Assembly: GCA_000181795.3 (NCBI GenBank)
Contig: CM012955.1
Coordinates: 2,947,630-3,011,629 of the forward strand
Direction of reading: 5' to 3'
Source of the DNA: Trichinella spiralis
Lineage: Eukaryota; Nematoda; Enoplea; Trichinellida; Trichinellidae
DNA length: 64,000 nt
This document shows positions 47,173-60,175 of the stretch, one piece after another. The translations under genes were made by a program, and so were the position numbers. The notes beneath the pieces are model-generated. The model saw nothing but the letters and a program-made list of their open reading frames with translations. It was not told the origin of the DNA and searched no databases. Position 1 is the stretch's first letter. Each line of letters starts with the position of its first letter.

Positions 47173-50100
47173 TGCTGGTGAATTCGTATAAGCGAAAAAA
47201 TTTTGAAATATTTGTTGTATTCAAATGAAAAATGGCAGATTCGACATTGCATCAGTGGGACTATTTGCTTACAGATTTTTTGAAAAAATCTTGCATGTTA
47301 TTTTTGGAGTAATGCAAATTGTAACACGGTTTTCCTGGTTCTGTTCTATATTATTTGATTAGATGATAGATGACTGTAGAGAAGAAAACATGCATAAGCG
47401 TAATGCAAACAACGGCGACAGTCACATGACTGTAAATTTTTGAACAACTAAAATAGCTTAATTTGTGAAATGCAAATAGTGAAACAAATTGTTATTTTTA
47501 ACTGTTTGTTTATAAAATTTGTAAAAGCTCTCCGGTTTTTTGCATAATACAGAAGCTCAGTTGTAATTATAAGCAGAGTTTATTTTGAAAAAATTGCCAA
47601 ATTTTTACAGTGTTCATTTATTTATTTGTTTTTTCTGAGTAATCATGCACTTATACCTGTTCTTCAATAATGTACAGTATTCTCCAACATTTATAGATAA
47701 AGTTATTGCAGCTGGCTGGTGTTGGTGTTTGCGCAATCTTGGAAAATTGTTATGTCTTTCACGAAAGTAAGTTATAAATATTTCATGTCTGCTGTTTGTA
47801 AATATCGTAAATGTGTTGGCTTTTAAATAAATAAAGAACATTATGCTTTCTTCATGTGTGTTATTTTTTATCATGAAAATTGTTTTTTATGGACAGGTTT
47901 TTGCAACGTAAAACTGTTTAGAAAATTAGCAATTGCAGATGACATTTTCTGAGCTGTTTTATTGCACATGCTATCACTTTTCAGAACTTTCATACTTGGT
48001 ACAATTATAATTAATAATGTAATAATGATGGTATAATTTTTTAGTTTTATTTATTTTTTTTGTCAGTATGTCATGTAATGAGGTTCACAATGGAAAAAGG
48101 AATGTTTTAAATAGAATAAATAATTTTTGAAATTTTTATTTAACATTCTTTTGATTTCAGTTGCATATATTTTTTCATAATAATATATGAATGTATGATT
48201 AAATTTTGACTGTTTGTTGTAGAAAACGATTTCAATTTTCACTCACAAGTAACGCTGTTTTAATTTCACATTTTTAATCATTGAACTTGCCTATTGCTAG
48301 TATGAATATGATTGACTTCACTGCTGCCTGTTAAAAGTAAATAGTCAAACGGTTTATTGATAAGTAACGTGCTGTTATCGTCGCTTCTTATTTACTTCTA
48401 GATTGCAATGTACTTCTGTGCTTACGTCTCGGGTTAAAAAGTCACATTCGTTTATTATTGACTTATTAATATTTAATTTGACATTACGACAGAAATATTA
48501 GATTTTGTTAATGTTTAAAACTGTGGAATGTTGAATAGTAAAAGTTTTCAGATATTGTGCAATTTAATATGTGCAGGCTTTGTTTCATAATTTTTAAAAC
48601 ATCACAATTTTGCATATATGTATATTATTACATAATTTATAGTTAATTATATTTAATTAAATCCTACGTATTTTGCATTAGATGCATATAGTATTAGAAG
48701 GTTGTTTAGTGTAATATTATGTATGATTTTTGGGCAAATAATTAGTGATCAGGGTTGTGTTATATCATATATTTTTTTCAACAGCTGGCATTGAGAATTT
48801 TTAATTAATCACTTCATTAATTGATGTAGTTTTGATCAGTTTAATCAGTTTCAGTAACTTTCAAGAAATGTAAATTTTTTGTTTCATCTGACGTATTTTC
48901 ACGTTTCATTTGTTAACATTTGCTTGCATGTATTCTTGCATACGATTTTTTTATAACTTATTCTTTTATTTAAAAATGAAAATAAAAATTGCATCTCACT
49001 CCCATTTTTTTCTTCATTTTTGCTTTAATGCAGCAGTTGGGGGAATGATTAAACGCAAATCAGGTTTGAATTTAAGAAATGTTCAGCAACATGTTGTGTG
49101 GAATTATTGTAATTCATTTTGTTCTGTTCAATATGGCTAAATATGTTTGATTTATTTGAAAATTTGAAATTGTAATTTATTGCGAACTGGTGTTTTTAAA
49201 TAAAAATTTCCATTACGTGTTGCGCAAATGAATTTCGCGACGAAGCAGTGATTATTTTCTCTGTGAATGGTCTTTAAAGAAGTAACAGCTGTACGTTTTC
49301 AAGTGGTTTAATTATTTGATGACTGACAACTCTTTCAATCAAGAAACTTAAAATGATGTTTCAAATGGAACATCGATTGCGAAAGGAAAAACATCGTCTT
49401 GGGTTAACCATATGTAAAGCGCTTCATGTAGAGCTATTTCAGTTATTTTTGCGGCTAGTGGGATGTTTTTTTTTATAAAATCAAGTTTTAACAAATGATA
49501 TGTTATGTGAAGTGATAATTTTGTCGGTAATAGTGTCGCTTAATCATTTATTTTCTAGTTTACAAATCACGATAAGCACTTTATTTAGTGCAGTAGGTAA
49601 ATTGCTGTGATTTATCGAATTAATACAAAAAGCACAGTATAATTTAAATATTTTATTGTTGTTTGCAACAAGCAGCGTGTTTCAATGACTACTAATGCAG
49701 TTTTTGAAAATTTTTAAATAGTTGTGTATAGCATTGATTGTATTATGTATTATATATATTATGTAGATTATATATATTATTTAGTGTAAAATGAAATTTA
49801 ATGAATAAAATTGCAGTTTTTTTGTGTAAAAAATGTAATTTTAAATTATTTTTGCTTCGAAATGATTGGCCTAATTTTGAAAAAATTGTTGAATTGACCT
49901 TGATTGTTCATTTCCGAAGCAAGGTTAGTTACAGTAATCTTATTGTTTTTGTTGTCCTTGCTGACGGTGACCGCTGATTTTTGGTCGCTCTGTATGCACT
50001 TTACTTTAGCCTTTTTGAGCATAAGTTTACATCTTTTGCATGATTTTATTTTTTTTTGTTTTAAAAAAGTTATATATGTTCACATTTCATATGGTAATGA

Positions 50101-50279
50101 ATATTTCAATTTTTCCCACGCTGGACGAATGCAAACTATTGGCCTGCTGGATTGAGCGAGTTGTGGGCTGAATTGGTAGTTTCAGTGCTTTGAAATTGTC
50201 TATAATTTTTTCGCCATATTTACTTGAATCGTAAAAAATTGAAAGTTAAATTATTTTAAATTTACTTTTTCTAATCTAG
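45511..50279. other. Long non-coding stretch
   Basis: 4.8 kb, very AT-rich. It has a (TAT)n at about 46,851-46,868, (TA)n at about 46,120-46,135 and 47,140-47,170, and a few short open frames without family signals. Some of it is probably upstream intron of the NCKAP5-like gene, whose first recognised exon starts at 50,280 in mid-codon. I could not find that gene's 5' exons. The segment 46,300-46,760 is slightly richer in GC and may be an old repeat. Confidence 0.45.
47140..47170. repeat. (TA)n microsatellite
   Basis: About 15 uninterrupted TA units in non-coding DNA. Confidence 0.9.
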
Positions 50280-53200
50280 AAATCGAGCAGTGAAAAACCA
50301 GGCGGCCTCTGTTCATCGTTCAGGTGGCATGGGACAGTCGCCTTCTGCACCTATTGATGTTGTTTCTTCAAACGCTCGTTCGGTGAATTCTTTTTTGTTT
50401 TGCTTTGTTTTATTTTGTTTTTCATCAATTAATTAATTTGCAATAATGATTTTCAGGATCGTGACGCGAAAGCTAGACAGTCGACTAGAAGTTTGCCAGA
50501 CAGTCAAGCATGGATAAAGGCCAGTTCAAAGCATGCGAGCGACGAATTGAAGCGTTTTTCATCCGCGACGACAACTCAGCAGCGTCCGTCTGATTTGAGC
50601 AATTTCAGTACAGGCGTCTTGAACAGGCAGCATCCTTGTTGGAACAGAAGCGCCGCTCCGTATTATGTGGAAAGCAAAGTGAAGACCACGACCGGACCGC
50701 GGTCGCTGGATATCAACGTCAAAGCGTTGTATCGTGATCAGCGCTCTGCACGTGACCTTCGCGTTTGGTAAAATTCAAAAATTTTCGTTCTCCTCTCGGT
50801 GAAATTGAAATTGCAGCCTTGTCCTTCAAATTGAATAAATATTCAGTTTCCTTTTTTCTCTTCTCACGTTTTACCTTCTTACAGTCGCGAAGAGCAGATG
50901 GATGATTGTTGGTCCGACGTTGCATCTGACATGTATCGCTTGAACCGGAACGGCAACGCCGGCAAGTCGGCAACGTCCGGATTTGGGAAATTTGAAAAAG
51001 AATTCAACAAACGTCGTCCAACGGAAGCAGCAACGCCTGGTCCGATTCAAAGCTCCAATTGTCGATGTTGGAATTTGTGTTCTGATTGATTCTTTTTTTA
51101 ATTTTAATTTTGCTTCTTCAGCAAATCCGGACAACATGCCAACAACCACTGGCGCCGATCTGCATCATCATCATCATCATCACCACAACCACAACCACAA
51201 TCATCACCACCAGCCGCATCGTTCTTTGTTGAAAATGAAGCAAAAGTCGACCCAGAAGAAAGCATCTCATCCGGCTGCTTTGGATTTCACGTGGCAAAAA
51301 TACGCCGCCCACTGCGAAACCAATGACCAAAGCGCGTTGAATAATTCTTCAAAGCACATGACCAGCACCAGTTCGCCGAATCGTCTCAACAAAAGCAGCG
51401 TAAGCACTATTGTTATTATATTTTACGATTTTATCCAAAGTGCCAAGTAGTAATCCAAATAAGTCATAATTGCAATGCATAATATTACTGACAAAATGTG
51501 AAATTAATGTGGGATTATTTGGAAAAATTTTATTTTATTTTATTAAAAATTGATAACAGAAAAAAAAAGGATTAGCAGAACTGCAAATGAGGAGGAAAGT
51601 AGATTGTTTGTTTGTTTCTTTCTTTCTTTCTTTTCATATTCTTTCGCGAATGGATTGCGAGAGATGAGAATTACTTAACAGTGGTTGATTATTAATACGG
51701 AAGAGAACTTCAGCTGCGAGGTTAAACTTGTTTGTGAAATTTGCGAACGGGAAGTGTGCATTTGTGATAGAATTAAGAGTTTATTTTCGTCCTGATATAT
51801 GTTGATATAGCTAACAACAAGTTTCTTTTTGCAGTATCAGCGTCGTTCGACGTTGAGCATGTCGAAAAGCAGCCTAGCTTCTCCCACTGGCCACAATTAC
51901 TGCGAGAAGTTGATCATTCAAGTAATTTTTGATGATGGATATTTTTCTTTTTGAAAAAAATTTTGGTAATTTTTTTATAAAAAATATTATTCAGAGTTTG
52001 CGTTCGGAACTGAGCGCCGAGCGGACGGTGCGTTTGGACGCCGAGCGTCGCCTGAAGCAGTTGGAAAACGAATACCAGGCTTTGAACGCGCAGCTGGCGA
52101 TTGTTGAGAAACAGCTGAGCGATGTGAACAAAAAATTGATTTCACAAGGTGAAAATTTGAAGCAGAAATCCCTTTCCTGTGTCGAATTGACATGCAAAAC
52201 CAAGGTGAGTTGTTGTTGTTGTTGTTGTTTTTGATGACAACATAAGATTCAGAGTTAATCCGTTTGCATAATTTGCTAATTGTCCCATGACAAGTGCAAA
52301 GTGAGAATAAATTAGAGTAGAGTGATGGGATGGTGAAAGTTGGATTTTTGCTTTTTGCAAAAAAAAATCCAAGTGTTTTCACAATTTATTTATGGACACA
52401 TGTGCACACGAGTGTTGTTGAATATTTGAGGAACTTGAAGAGTTGATCGAGGCGACGAAAGTTCAGCTGAATCAGAGTAATCAAGAACGAGACCGTCTGC
52501 TTGAAAGCCGAGCGGCTGAAAAAGCAGCCTACGACAAATGCTTGGACGATATATTGAGTCGGGTAGCTAAAGCGGTTGTCGAATATGAAGTGAGTTTTGG
52601 ATCAAGAAGAGCCAACGAGCAAAACCAATAATTAATTAATGAATTGTTTTATCGCCAGATGCTTAGTCAAGAATGTTTCCGTTTGAAGAATCGGAATATT
52701 CAACTGGAAATGGACAACAAAATTCTCTACGCTCAGCTGAGAAAGTATACCGGCATGCAGAGGCCGGTGGTACGTCCAGGGCCGTTGGAACCGATCAGCG
52801 CTGAAGCTGAAGAAGACGAAGACGAGGTTGTTTTTCGTTCTGGTCCAAACCATTCCTATGCAAAAGTATGTGCAAACGGGGGCCGTATGTTGATTTGAAT
52901 TCGCTCCTATTCCACCGATGCGTTGACTGATCGACTGGTTGACTGTAGGTTAACGTGGCCGAGTTGCCTTCGCCGGACAGCAACGCTGGTGAAGCGCTTT
53001 GCAGTCGGCCTGTATCGTTCATTTTTGACGGTCAGGGGGAGGCGTTGTCGCCGGTTTCTTGCGGCGAAAAGAGCACAGAGAAGCAATCGTCCGTGGAAAC
53101 GCTGGTCGACGAGGACAACAGCCGAGTACGGTCTGCATCCGAGTTGCTTTCATCGGCTGCGGCTTCATTCTACGAACTCGCCTCTCCCCAGAAACGACTG

Positions 53201-55657
53201 TACGAATCCAATCCAAGAACCACGACACTGACGACCACTGCCCACAGCAGCAGCAGCAGCAGCAGCGGCAGCGGCGGCGGCGGCGGAAGCAACAGTAACA
53301 CTAGTAACAGTGGTGGTGCACCACTTCGAACTGCAACTCCAACATCACAAGCAACCAGAGCTTGCAAAATTGATCAACTGCAGCAGCAGTCGTCGTCGTC
53401 GACGACGAGAACGGATCGAGGATTGTCGACAGTTGGGCCGGACAGTTTGCCAACCGTCGGGGGCCATCCATTCTCGGCTAACGAGAAAGAGTCGACGAGC
53501 CGCCTGGTTGGAACCGAATTGCCGGACGGAAGCAACAAGCTGGAGCTGATTGTCAACATGCTGCACAGGGTGAATTTCCACTCGTCGGCCGCCGTCGGTC
53601 AGGCGCTGCCGGCCGCCGTGGCTGCTGCGAGCAGATTTCGCGCCAAAAAGCCCCACGGACTGGACGACGGCTATTCGACCATGTCCAGCGACCGTTGGAC
53701 GGATTCTTTGGCGATGTGGTCGCCGGCCAGTCGGTCCAAAGCGACCACAATCACCACCACGGCCGATTCGTCCGTGCACAGCGGCTCGCCGTTGTCGTTT
53801 TCGTCGGCCGGAGCCGGCGCCAGGCGGCCGGAACTCGAGCGGCGGTCGGTGGCCAGGGTCGACGCGACCGCCGGCCGAGCTTCTTCGGCTTCGTCTTTCG
53901 CTTCGTCGTCGAGCGCCTGGTCGGCTCGATGGACCGTTTTCGACGGATGCGTGCCCGGCATGCTCAGACGTTGTTGGTCGGATTCGCAGTTGCGTGCGCG
54001 ACCGGCGGCGCCGGCGCCGACGCTGGCGTTGACGATGGATGCGAGCCCCGACCCTGCTGGTTCGGCTGATGCGCACGACGACGACGACGACGACAGTCTG
54101 GCAGTGCTTCAAGCGCCAGTCGACTGTGTCGAAGCGCTTTTCAACGTACCGTTTGAAGATGTGGATTGCGTAAGTTTTTGCAACAAGTCAACTTTGACTG
54201 ATCATCAGTAAATGAATAAATGAATGATGTTTTTAATGTAATTTTTTCAGCTTATTCAATCGTTGAATGACTCGGCCACGTCGAACGACGAACAGTTGTG
54301 CTTGTCGACGAGGAAGAAACGGACAGAAGATGATGCGGCGGCGGTGGCTTGCCAAGGGTCGGAATTGCTTTCCTGCTTTTCACAAGCTGAAGACACTCGC
54401 CGCCTGTTGCCTGAGATGAATCACCACGACCATGCTGGCCACGGCACTGAACGCGGTATGGTCGTCGCGTTGGATGCGGCCGAAGAGTTGGAAGACACGG
54501 ATTTGTCCACGGATGTGTCGGTGCGCAGTGGCGACTTCGCTTTCAGGCCGAGCAGCACCAGCAGCAGCTTTTCCTCGGACGAATCGGATCGGGAGATGAA
54601 CGTCATGGTCGACTGGATAAAGCAGTTGAAAATCAAAACCGGTAAGCACAGCACAAGGGTAGCATCTAGTGCAGTGGTTCCCGAATTTGAACGGGCCATG
54701 GTAATCCATTGCCATTGCCTCGGTAATCTTCATGTTACCGTGAACCCCTAACAGTTCACTTGATGTGCAGGGAAAAGGAGGGAATACTACGGTAAGGGGG
54801 CTTAAAGCCAGAGTAGTTGTTGTATTGGAATGGAATATAAATGGAGCATCGACGTGGCGTTTTGTGTCAGACAGCTCTTAGCAATATCAATTGAAATTAA
54901 ATCAAATGAAGGAGTGGACATCTGAAAATGTCTCCGGGGACCCCACTTTGGGAACCACTGATCTGGTGGTGTAGTTAGTAGCTTTTTGCTTTGCTTCTTC
55001 CTCAGGACGGTAGTAGCTTGTTTGTTTGTTTGTTTGTTTGTCAGTTGAGTTACTTCGTCGTTATTAACAAGAAGAGTGTGGGGTGGGACAATTTTGGAAG
55101 AAAAAAAATTTTCCATTCCATTCTTTTGCATTTGGTCAGGTCACCGGAAGTTCGGACTCGTCCGCTATTTGCCTCCAGAATTTCGACCCAGCATCCTGAG
55201 AAGGGACGTCTATTGTCGCTTCGGCAAACAAGAGCGGGAAGCGTTGTCGAAGTTCGATTTTTTGGCCGAATTTCGCGACAGGTCCTTTTCGCCGAAATGC
55301 AAAAAAGTCGACTCGACCAGGGCAGGGGCGTTGGCCCGAGGCCGCGAACCCTGCGACGGCAAGAAAAAGCGACAGAAGGCGGCGGCCACGCCCAACAGCG
55401 GCCGGCCTGACAGGCGCAGTTTCAGCTTTGACGATTTGGCGAGCGCGGCGGCGGCCGATGGTCACCAGGCGAAACTGCGAACCGGCATGGCGCCAGCCGT
55501 GGTCGATCCGCCCGACGCCACTTGGCGGCATTTGAGTGGTTCCACGGCCAGTGTCCACACGTCTCCTAGTTATTGTTCGTCGTCGTTTCTCAGCGAACTT
55601 CTCGGTGAGCAGACGTTCTTCAGCTCGAGTTCGTCGCTCAGTTTCAGCATTGCTTAA
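50280..55657 (+). CDS. NCKAP5-like large coiled-coil protein, 5' end not found
   Basis: Eleven exons: 50280-50382, 50457-50767, 50885-51039 (donor uncertain), 51122-51399, 51835-51921, 51995-52204, 52431-52589, 52659-52865, 52949-54169, 54251-54641, 55140-55657; at least 1,212 residues. The first begins with one base of a split codon, so more exons lie upstream. Exons 6-8 form a coiled coil (LRSELSAERTVRLDAERRLK...). It ends in a block (AYDKCLDDILSRVAKAV...ECFRLKNRNIQLEMDNKIL) that fits the pattern ERCLDEVANQVVQAL...ECVKLKTRVFDLEQQN of vertebrate Nck-associated protein 5. That family binds microtubules and SH3 proteins. The rest is low-complexity: a His/Asn run in exon 4, and Ser/Gly runs and an Asp run in the 407-codon exon 9. 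The Ser-rich C-terminus is probably disordered. Codon use in exons 9-11 is far richer in GC than the surroundings. Confidence 0.65.
54672..54960. mobile_element. hAT-type MITE in the last intron of the NCKAP5-like gene
   Basis: A 289-bp element with terminal inverted repeats CAGTGGTTCCC at the left and GGGAACCACTG at the right, a standard hAT end. It is flanked by the 8-bp direct repeats ATCTAGTG (54,664-54,671) and ATCTGGTG (54,961-54,968), one mismatch, as expected for a hAT target duplication. It has no coding capacity, so it is non-autonomous. The host intron is 54,642-55,139. Confidence 0.9.
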
Positions 55658-57977
55658 GTGATGAAAAAGCAAAAAATTTAAAACTAAAAAATTTACAGAC
55701 ATACCTACATACCTACCTACCTACCTACATACATACATACATATGCATATATATATATATGTAACTAACGCAGCACGTGCCACTCGCGATACTAGACGAT
55801 CGGCATTACTTTTTTTTAGCGCATTTTATTCATTTCCCCCCTTTCAATTCGTTTATTATCTTTTTTCTTGCTTTTTGCTTTATTACTACGAGTAGTAATA
55901 ATTCACTTTCCATTTCCTCCTAAATGTGCATTATTTTATTTCGCAGCTTGTTGTTTTATTCAACATTATTATTATTATTATTGTTATTATTATTCTCATT
56001 GCCAACTGCTACTATGAACACCCTATATGTATATGTATATACTCGTGGATAAATAATAATTATTATTTCTATTTTGATTTTTCAAATTGGACATTGCAAT
56101 TGTTGTTGATGTTGTGCAATTTTAAAATGTTCGCTTAAATTGTCAGCAACTTTTACTGTCGTTGAAAAGATAACAAAATTTGTATATAGCACAACTGGTG
56201 GTGCAGTTTGTTGTGGGTGCACATTTCCATTTGTCAAATTATTGGACATCTATCTGTTCCCTGTTTTTGATGGAAAAAAGAATTACGCCAAGAAATTTGT
56301 CTTAAGATTTCTTAAGATTATGCCTTAACGCAATGCAGTGAACATCTTCTTTTTTTGTTTGATTTCTTGCCATCATGATATACATATATGCAGTGCAGTT
56401 CAAAAAATATAATATCTATATAAGCGTTGGAATTAAGCATTTGAAAGAATATTGTTGCCACGAATTTGATTTGAACACGGTGAAAAAGGTTCGATCGATT
56501 GCTGTTCCCAATATGCAAATTCTGTGATGAAAGTGGCAGCTTGGGTCGATGGAAGAAAATTTTTGCGATGACAGTATTGTGAAAGTGATTTCTTTTTCTT
56601 CCCTTCTGTTTATCTTTTTTAGAAGAGTGAAAATTAATCAAATTTTGTAGCAGAGGATAAATTTTTTTGCCAAGAAAGCTAAAAAGCGATTCAACACTTC
56701 CTACTGTACTAGTGCTGCCTTACTGTAAAATTTAAACAAATTCAAGTGTTCTGTGCTGTTGTTCTGTCTCTGTAAAAGTGTTGTAAATTTACATGAAAAT
56801 TAACCTTCAGTACATCTTTCATTCAAAGCTGCTCATGTGTACAGTCGGTGTTTGACAGTTCGAAGTTTCACGGTTGAACAGTGAATTTCAAATTCACTGA
56901 GGAGAAACTGAAATTTGCCGGACAAACAAATGAATGAAATGAAAGCAGCTTCTTCTGTTTGAAAATATTTTGCCGGCCAATAACAATTTTGTCTACAATT
57001 TCTAAACTGACGTGAAAAGTGTATTTTGCTTCACCATTTGCGCAATCAAGGCATTATTCATTATTCTGGAGAGCAACCAACGTTTGTTTTGCTTACTGAA
57101 AAACTGTTTCAAGTGACTTGCTGCTTTTCAATTCCTCACATCGAAATTGTTCTTTTTAAATACAGTAACCTCAGTGAATGTTCTTGCTCATCATCTTTGA
57201 TTGTACAGCAGTCATTATTGTGCTAAAAGCACTGACATAATTGGAGAAATTGAATATCAATCAATCAGTCTAGAAAAGTTCGAAATTTTGCTTTTTTCCA
57301 AGTTTCATTTTCATCAAAACGGAGTAGAAATTGTATTTGTAGACAAAGTTGACATACAACTGACAACGAACGGTTCAGCATATTCATTCAGTTTTGCTCA
57401 TCGCCTGCTCTTGTTTCTTCAGAATGGCCAGAAGTGCGTTCTAGATTTCGGCGAGCGAGCACAGGATGAGTATTTTCTGCCAGCAGGGCACAATTAGCCG
57501 ACCGTAAACGTCGACGGCGGATTCCTGCAGAGCGGCCGACCTCAACGGGCGTCGCTGTGACGCGTCACCACTTCCTGGGGTCAAGCCATTATCTGCATTC
57601 ATTGGACTTTTCTTGTCCAATTTGCATCCATTCACAGACTGTATTGTATACTCATTCGGTCATGCTGTCATAAGAAATTGCTTCATTATTAAACAAGAGC
57701 AAGAATTACTTTATATACCATTTCCAACATTGCAAACTGATTAAAATGGCACTTCAATTAGCAGCTGTTGCTTTTCTGTTCATTTTCAACCAAACGAACA
57801 AAATGATTTGAAATTAACAATTTTTTCGGAGAACATTCATTTAAATTTTGTTTAATCTCAGCATTGCAGTAAACAATAAATATATTTAAGGGAAAAACGA
57901 TACACAATAAAAGTTGGGTATTGCAAATTTATGCAAATAAGTGAATGCAAATTTTAAACATATTTGAAAAGGGAAGT
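55658..57977. other. Intergenic stretch, NCKAP5-like 3' side and TIKI 3' side
   Basis: It contains an ACCT/ACAT repeat at about 55,699-55,744 with a following TA run, AT-rich DNA, and short ORFs without family signals. A GC- and CpG-richer patch lies at about 57,440-57,590. The 3' UTRs of two convergent genes (NCKAP5-like on +, TIKI on -) should lie here. Confidence 0.5.
55699..55744. repeat. (ACCT/ACAT)n tetranucleotide repeat
   Basis: About eleven tetranucleotide units that switch between ACCT and ACAT forms, 40 bases after the stop of the NCKAP5-like gene. A TA run follows at about 55,748-55,761. Confidence 0.9.
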
Positions 57978-60175
57978 TTATTGATAACGTTGCACTGCGA
58001 AAAGAAAGAATACTGATAAGAACGGTAGAAGTAGACCCGTCGTCAAGGCGCGAGCATCGTTTGAAAAATGATTGTGATAATGGACGAGAAAGAAGTTCTG
58101 CACAGTGGGAGCACGAGGGAAGTTGTTGACGGCGGTTTCCTGCCAGGGGCGTGGCGAATATCCCTGAACACGAACCCATAGTTCTTGGAAATTGCGTCCC
58201 ACGCGCGTTGGGGATTTCACCGTCGTCGCCGTGGGCATGTCCAAATTGCCGTCCCACTGCCAGAGCAGGGGTGAGTTGAGTTTCGTTCGGATTTCTTGCC
58301 CTCCACGAGGTGCCTTTTTCACTTTACCAGATTGGCTAGAAAAGAGAAAAATGATCACTATTATTATTATTATTATTATTATTTGGTTTTTTCTTTATTT
58401 TATATTCATGTCACGTGCTGTTGGGAAGCATGGATGTTTTTGATGTGATGGATTTCGTGAAAGTCTACCTGAGAACAGTATCGTTGTAAATCACGGGTTT
58501 GACGTCAAAACCGAACCGCTTCACGAGATCAACAACACTATCTTTACCAAGGAAGTGTCCGGCACCGAAGGCGAAAAAGAACGACTTTGCAGGATTTGCA
58601 CGCAATAATCCGATTACCCGATTAGCCATGCGCACGTTGCGCTTTTTGATCAGCTCCTCCCGAAAGTATGCGTTGATGTCCTCAGTGCCGGCGGCATCCT
58701 CCTCCACTGACCGGCCATCGTTATCTACATTTGGCACCTGGAAAGATTAAATAAATACAGATATATACTGTGGAACATGAAGTGATGAATATGGAAATTT
58801 TTTCTTTTCAAACTCACCGGCACAGCATCATGAGCAAAAATCGTCTCGTCCAAACTGCCGCAGATGTAGTGTTCGATGAGACGGCTTGTTTGTTGAGCCA
58901 ATTCCAATGTGGTGGCCGATGTGCGATTTACCCGTCCAAGCAGCGCCTGCTCGTGGTCGCGCAACATCTGGTCCAATGCGTGCAAAACTTGCGGTTCCCG
59001 CAGTGAATTCAAGGGCTCGCACTGTTCACCGGCAGTTTCGATCGCACCGAGAGCTATGGACAAGCTGGACGCTTGTTGAGCTAAATACAAATCAAGCACA
59101 GGAATTCCCCGTCGTTCAATTGCTTGTCTGTTTAGAGAATTCAACAGAAACATTATCCAAATGGGTCTTTTCCGTTCCCAGTTGCCTGCAATTGAAGTGA
59201 AAAATATACAACGCATAATATGTACACTGCGCAGAGAAACAGAGACAAAACTATGCAGCTCATTTTTCACTATTTGCATTTCTTACCGGCGATACTTTTG
59301 AAAAGATAATCTGCGTAGGCGTCATTATGACCACCAGACCGCTGGGTATCGATCCATTCCGGCAGTGCTTGTCTGATCATTTGCATGTGCGATTTTATTC
59401 TGACGTACAAATCAGTCGGCAAGTGATCGGCTATTTCTTCACCATCAGGCAAATACTGACACCGGGCAAGACTTTCCACCGTTTTGGGATTGTTCAAATC
59501 CAATTCCAAGAAAACACTGTCCGCCTGGTAAAATGCTTGCTTTGCCGCTTTGCTCACGTACTCCCACACTTCGGTATACGGTACGTGAATTGTGCCGAAG
59601 AAGTAACTAGCAGGATCACCTTCAATGCGCCACAGAAACGTGCTCAGCTTTTGCGGAGCGACTGAATTATTCTACAAAAAATTAGAAACAGGTATGTACA
59701 AATTTATAATTTTTACTTTTATAATTTATATTGAAAGTAGTGGGTGGCGGTGGGTGGGGGGAAAGGGGGAGAAATGTGAACAACTGTTTATCAGTGAAAA
59801 GTTTTTGAATTCATTTTTGAACAGATGAATAACCGTCCGTCCATCTGTGCTAGTTCACCATCCTATCAACAAGGTAAACAACAGCTAATTTCAGCAGCTT
59901 GATTAATTAATGATTCGATTGATTGTTCAAAAGTTCAAAAGGCGTCCCATTCATTTTTGTCCTTCTATTTTGCGCTTTCTGCACAACTCTTTCATCTTTG
60001 CCTCTCAAAATATCCTGCTCAATTTTCAAATACTAGAAATAGAGGGAAAAAAAGAAAAAATAATAAAACAATCGTTTACCTTTTCTGAGCAGAAGTGCGG
60101 CTTGTGTGAAGTTGCGACGAAAGCAACTTGGAACAGAATGCAGTAGATTTTTAACATCCAAAGATAAAAAAGCAT
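57978..60175 (-). CDS. TIKI: Metalloprotease TIKI homologue, complete
   Basis: Five exons on the reverse strand, all in phase: 60175-60080, 59671-59287, 59185-58818, 58737-58469, 58335-57978; 491 residues against about 505-517 in human TIKI1/2. In animals TIKI is a membrane-anchored metalloprotease of the TraB family that clips the N-terminus of Wnt proteins and blocks Wnt signalling. Exon 1 encodes a signal peptide (LKIYCILFQVAFVATS). Both family GxxH motifs are present: FFGTIHVPYTEVWEYV in exon 2 and FFFAFGAGHFLG in exon 4. Other matches are ADYLFKSIAGNWERKRP, RRGIPVLDLYLAQQ, EHYICGSLDETIFAHD and INAYFREELIKKRNVRM. The C-terminus ends in a hydrophobic anchor (LTTGLLLPFLSVFFLFAV). Exon 4 could also read through its donor to a stop at 58,465, which would give a form without the anchor. 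A decayed copy lies at about 63 kb. Confidence 0.93.

Noticed and set aside
53345-54112. 255-codon reverse-strand ORF
   Set aside because: It is the antisense shadow of the GC-rich exon 9 of the NCKAP5-like gene: Arg-rich and without any family pattern.
57201-57497. 98-codon + strand ORF before the TIKI 3' end
   Set aside because: No recognised domain, no clear start or splice context, and weak composition.
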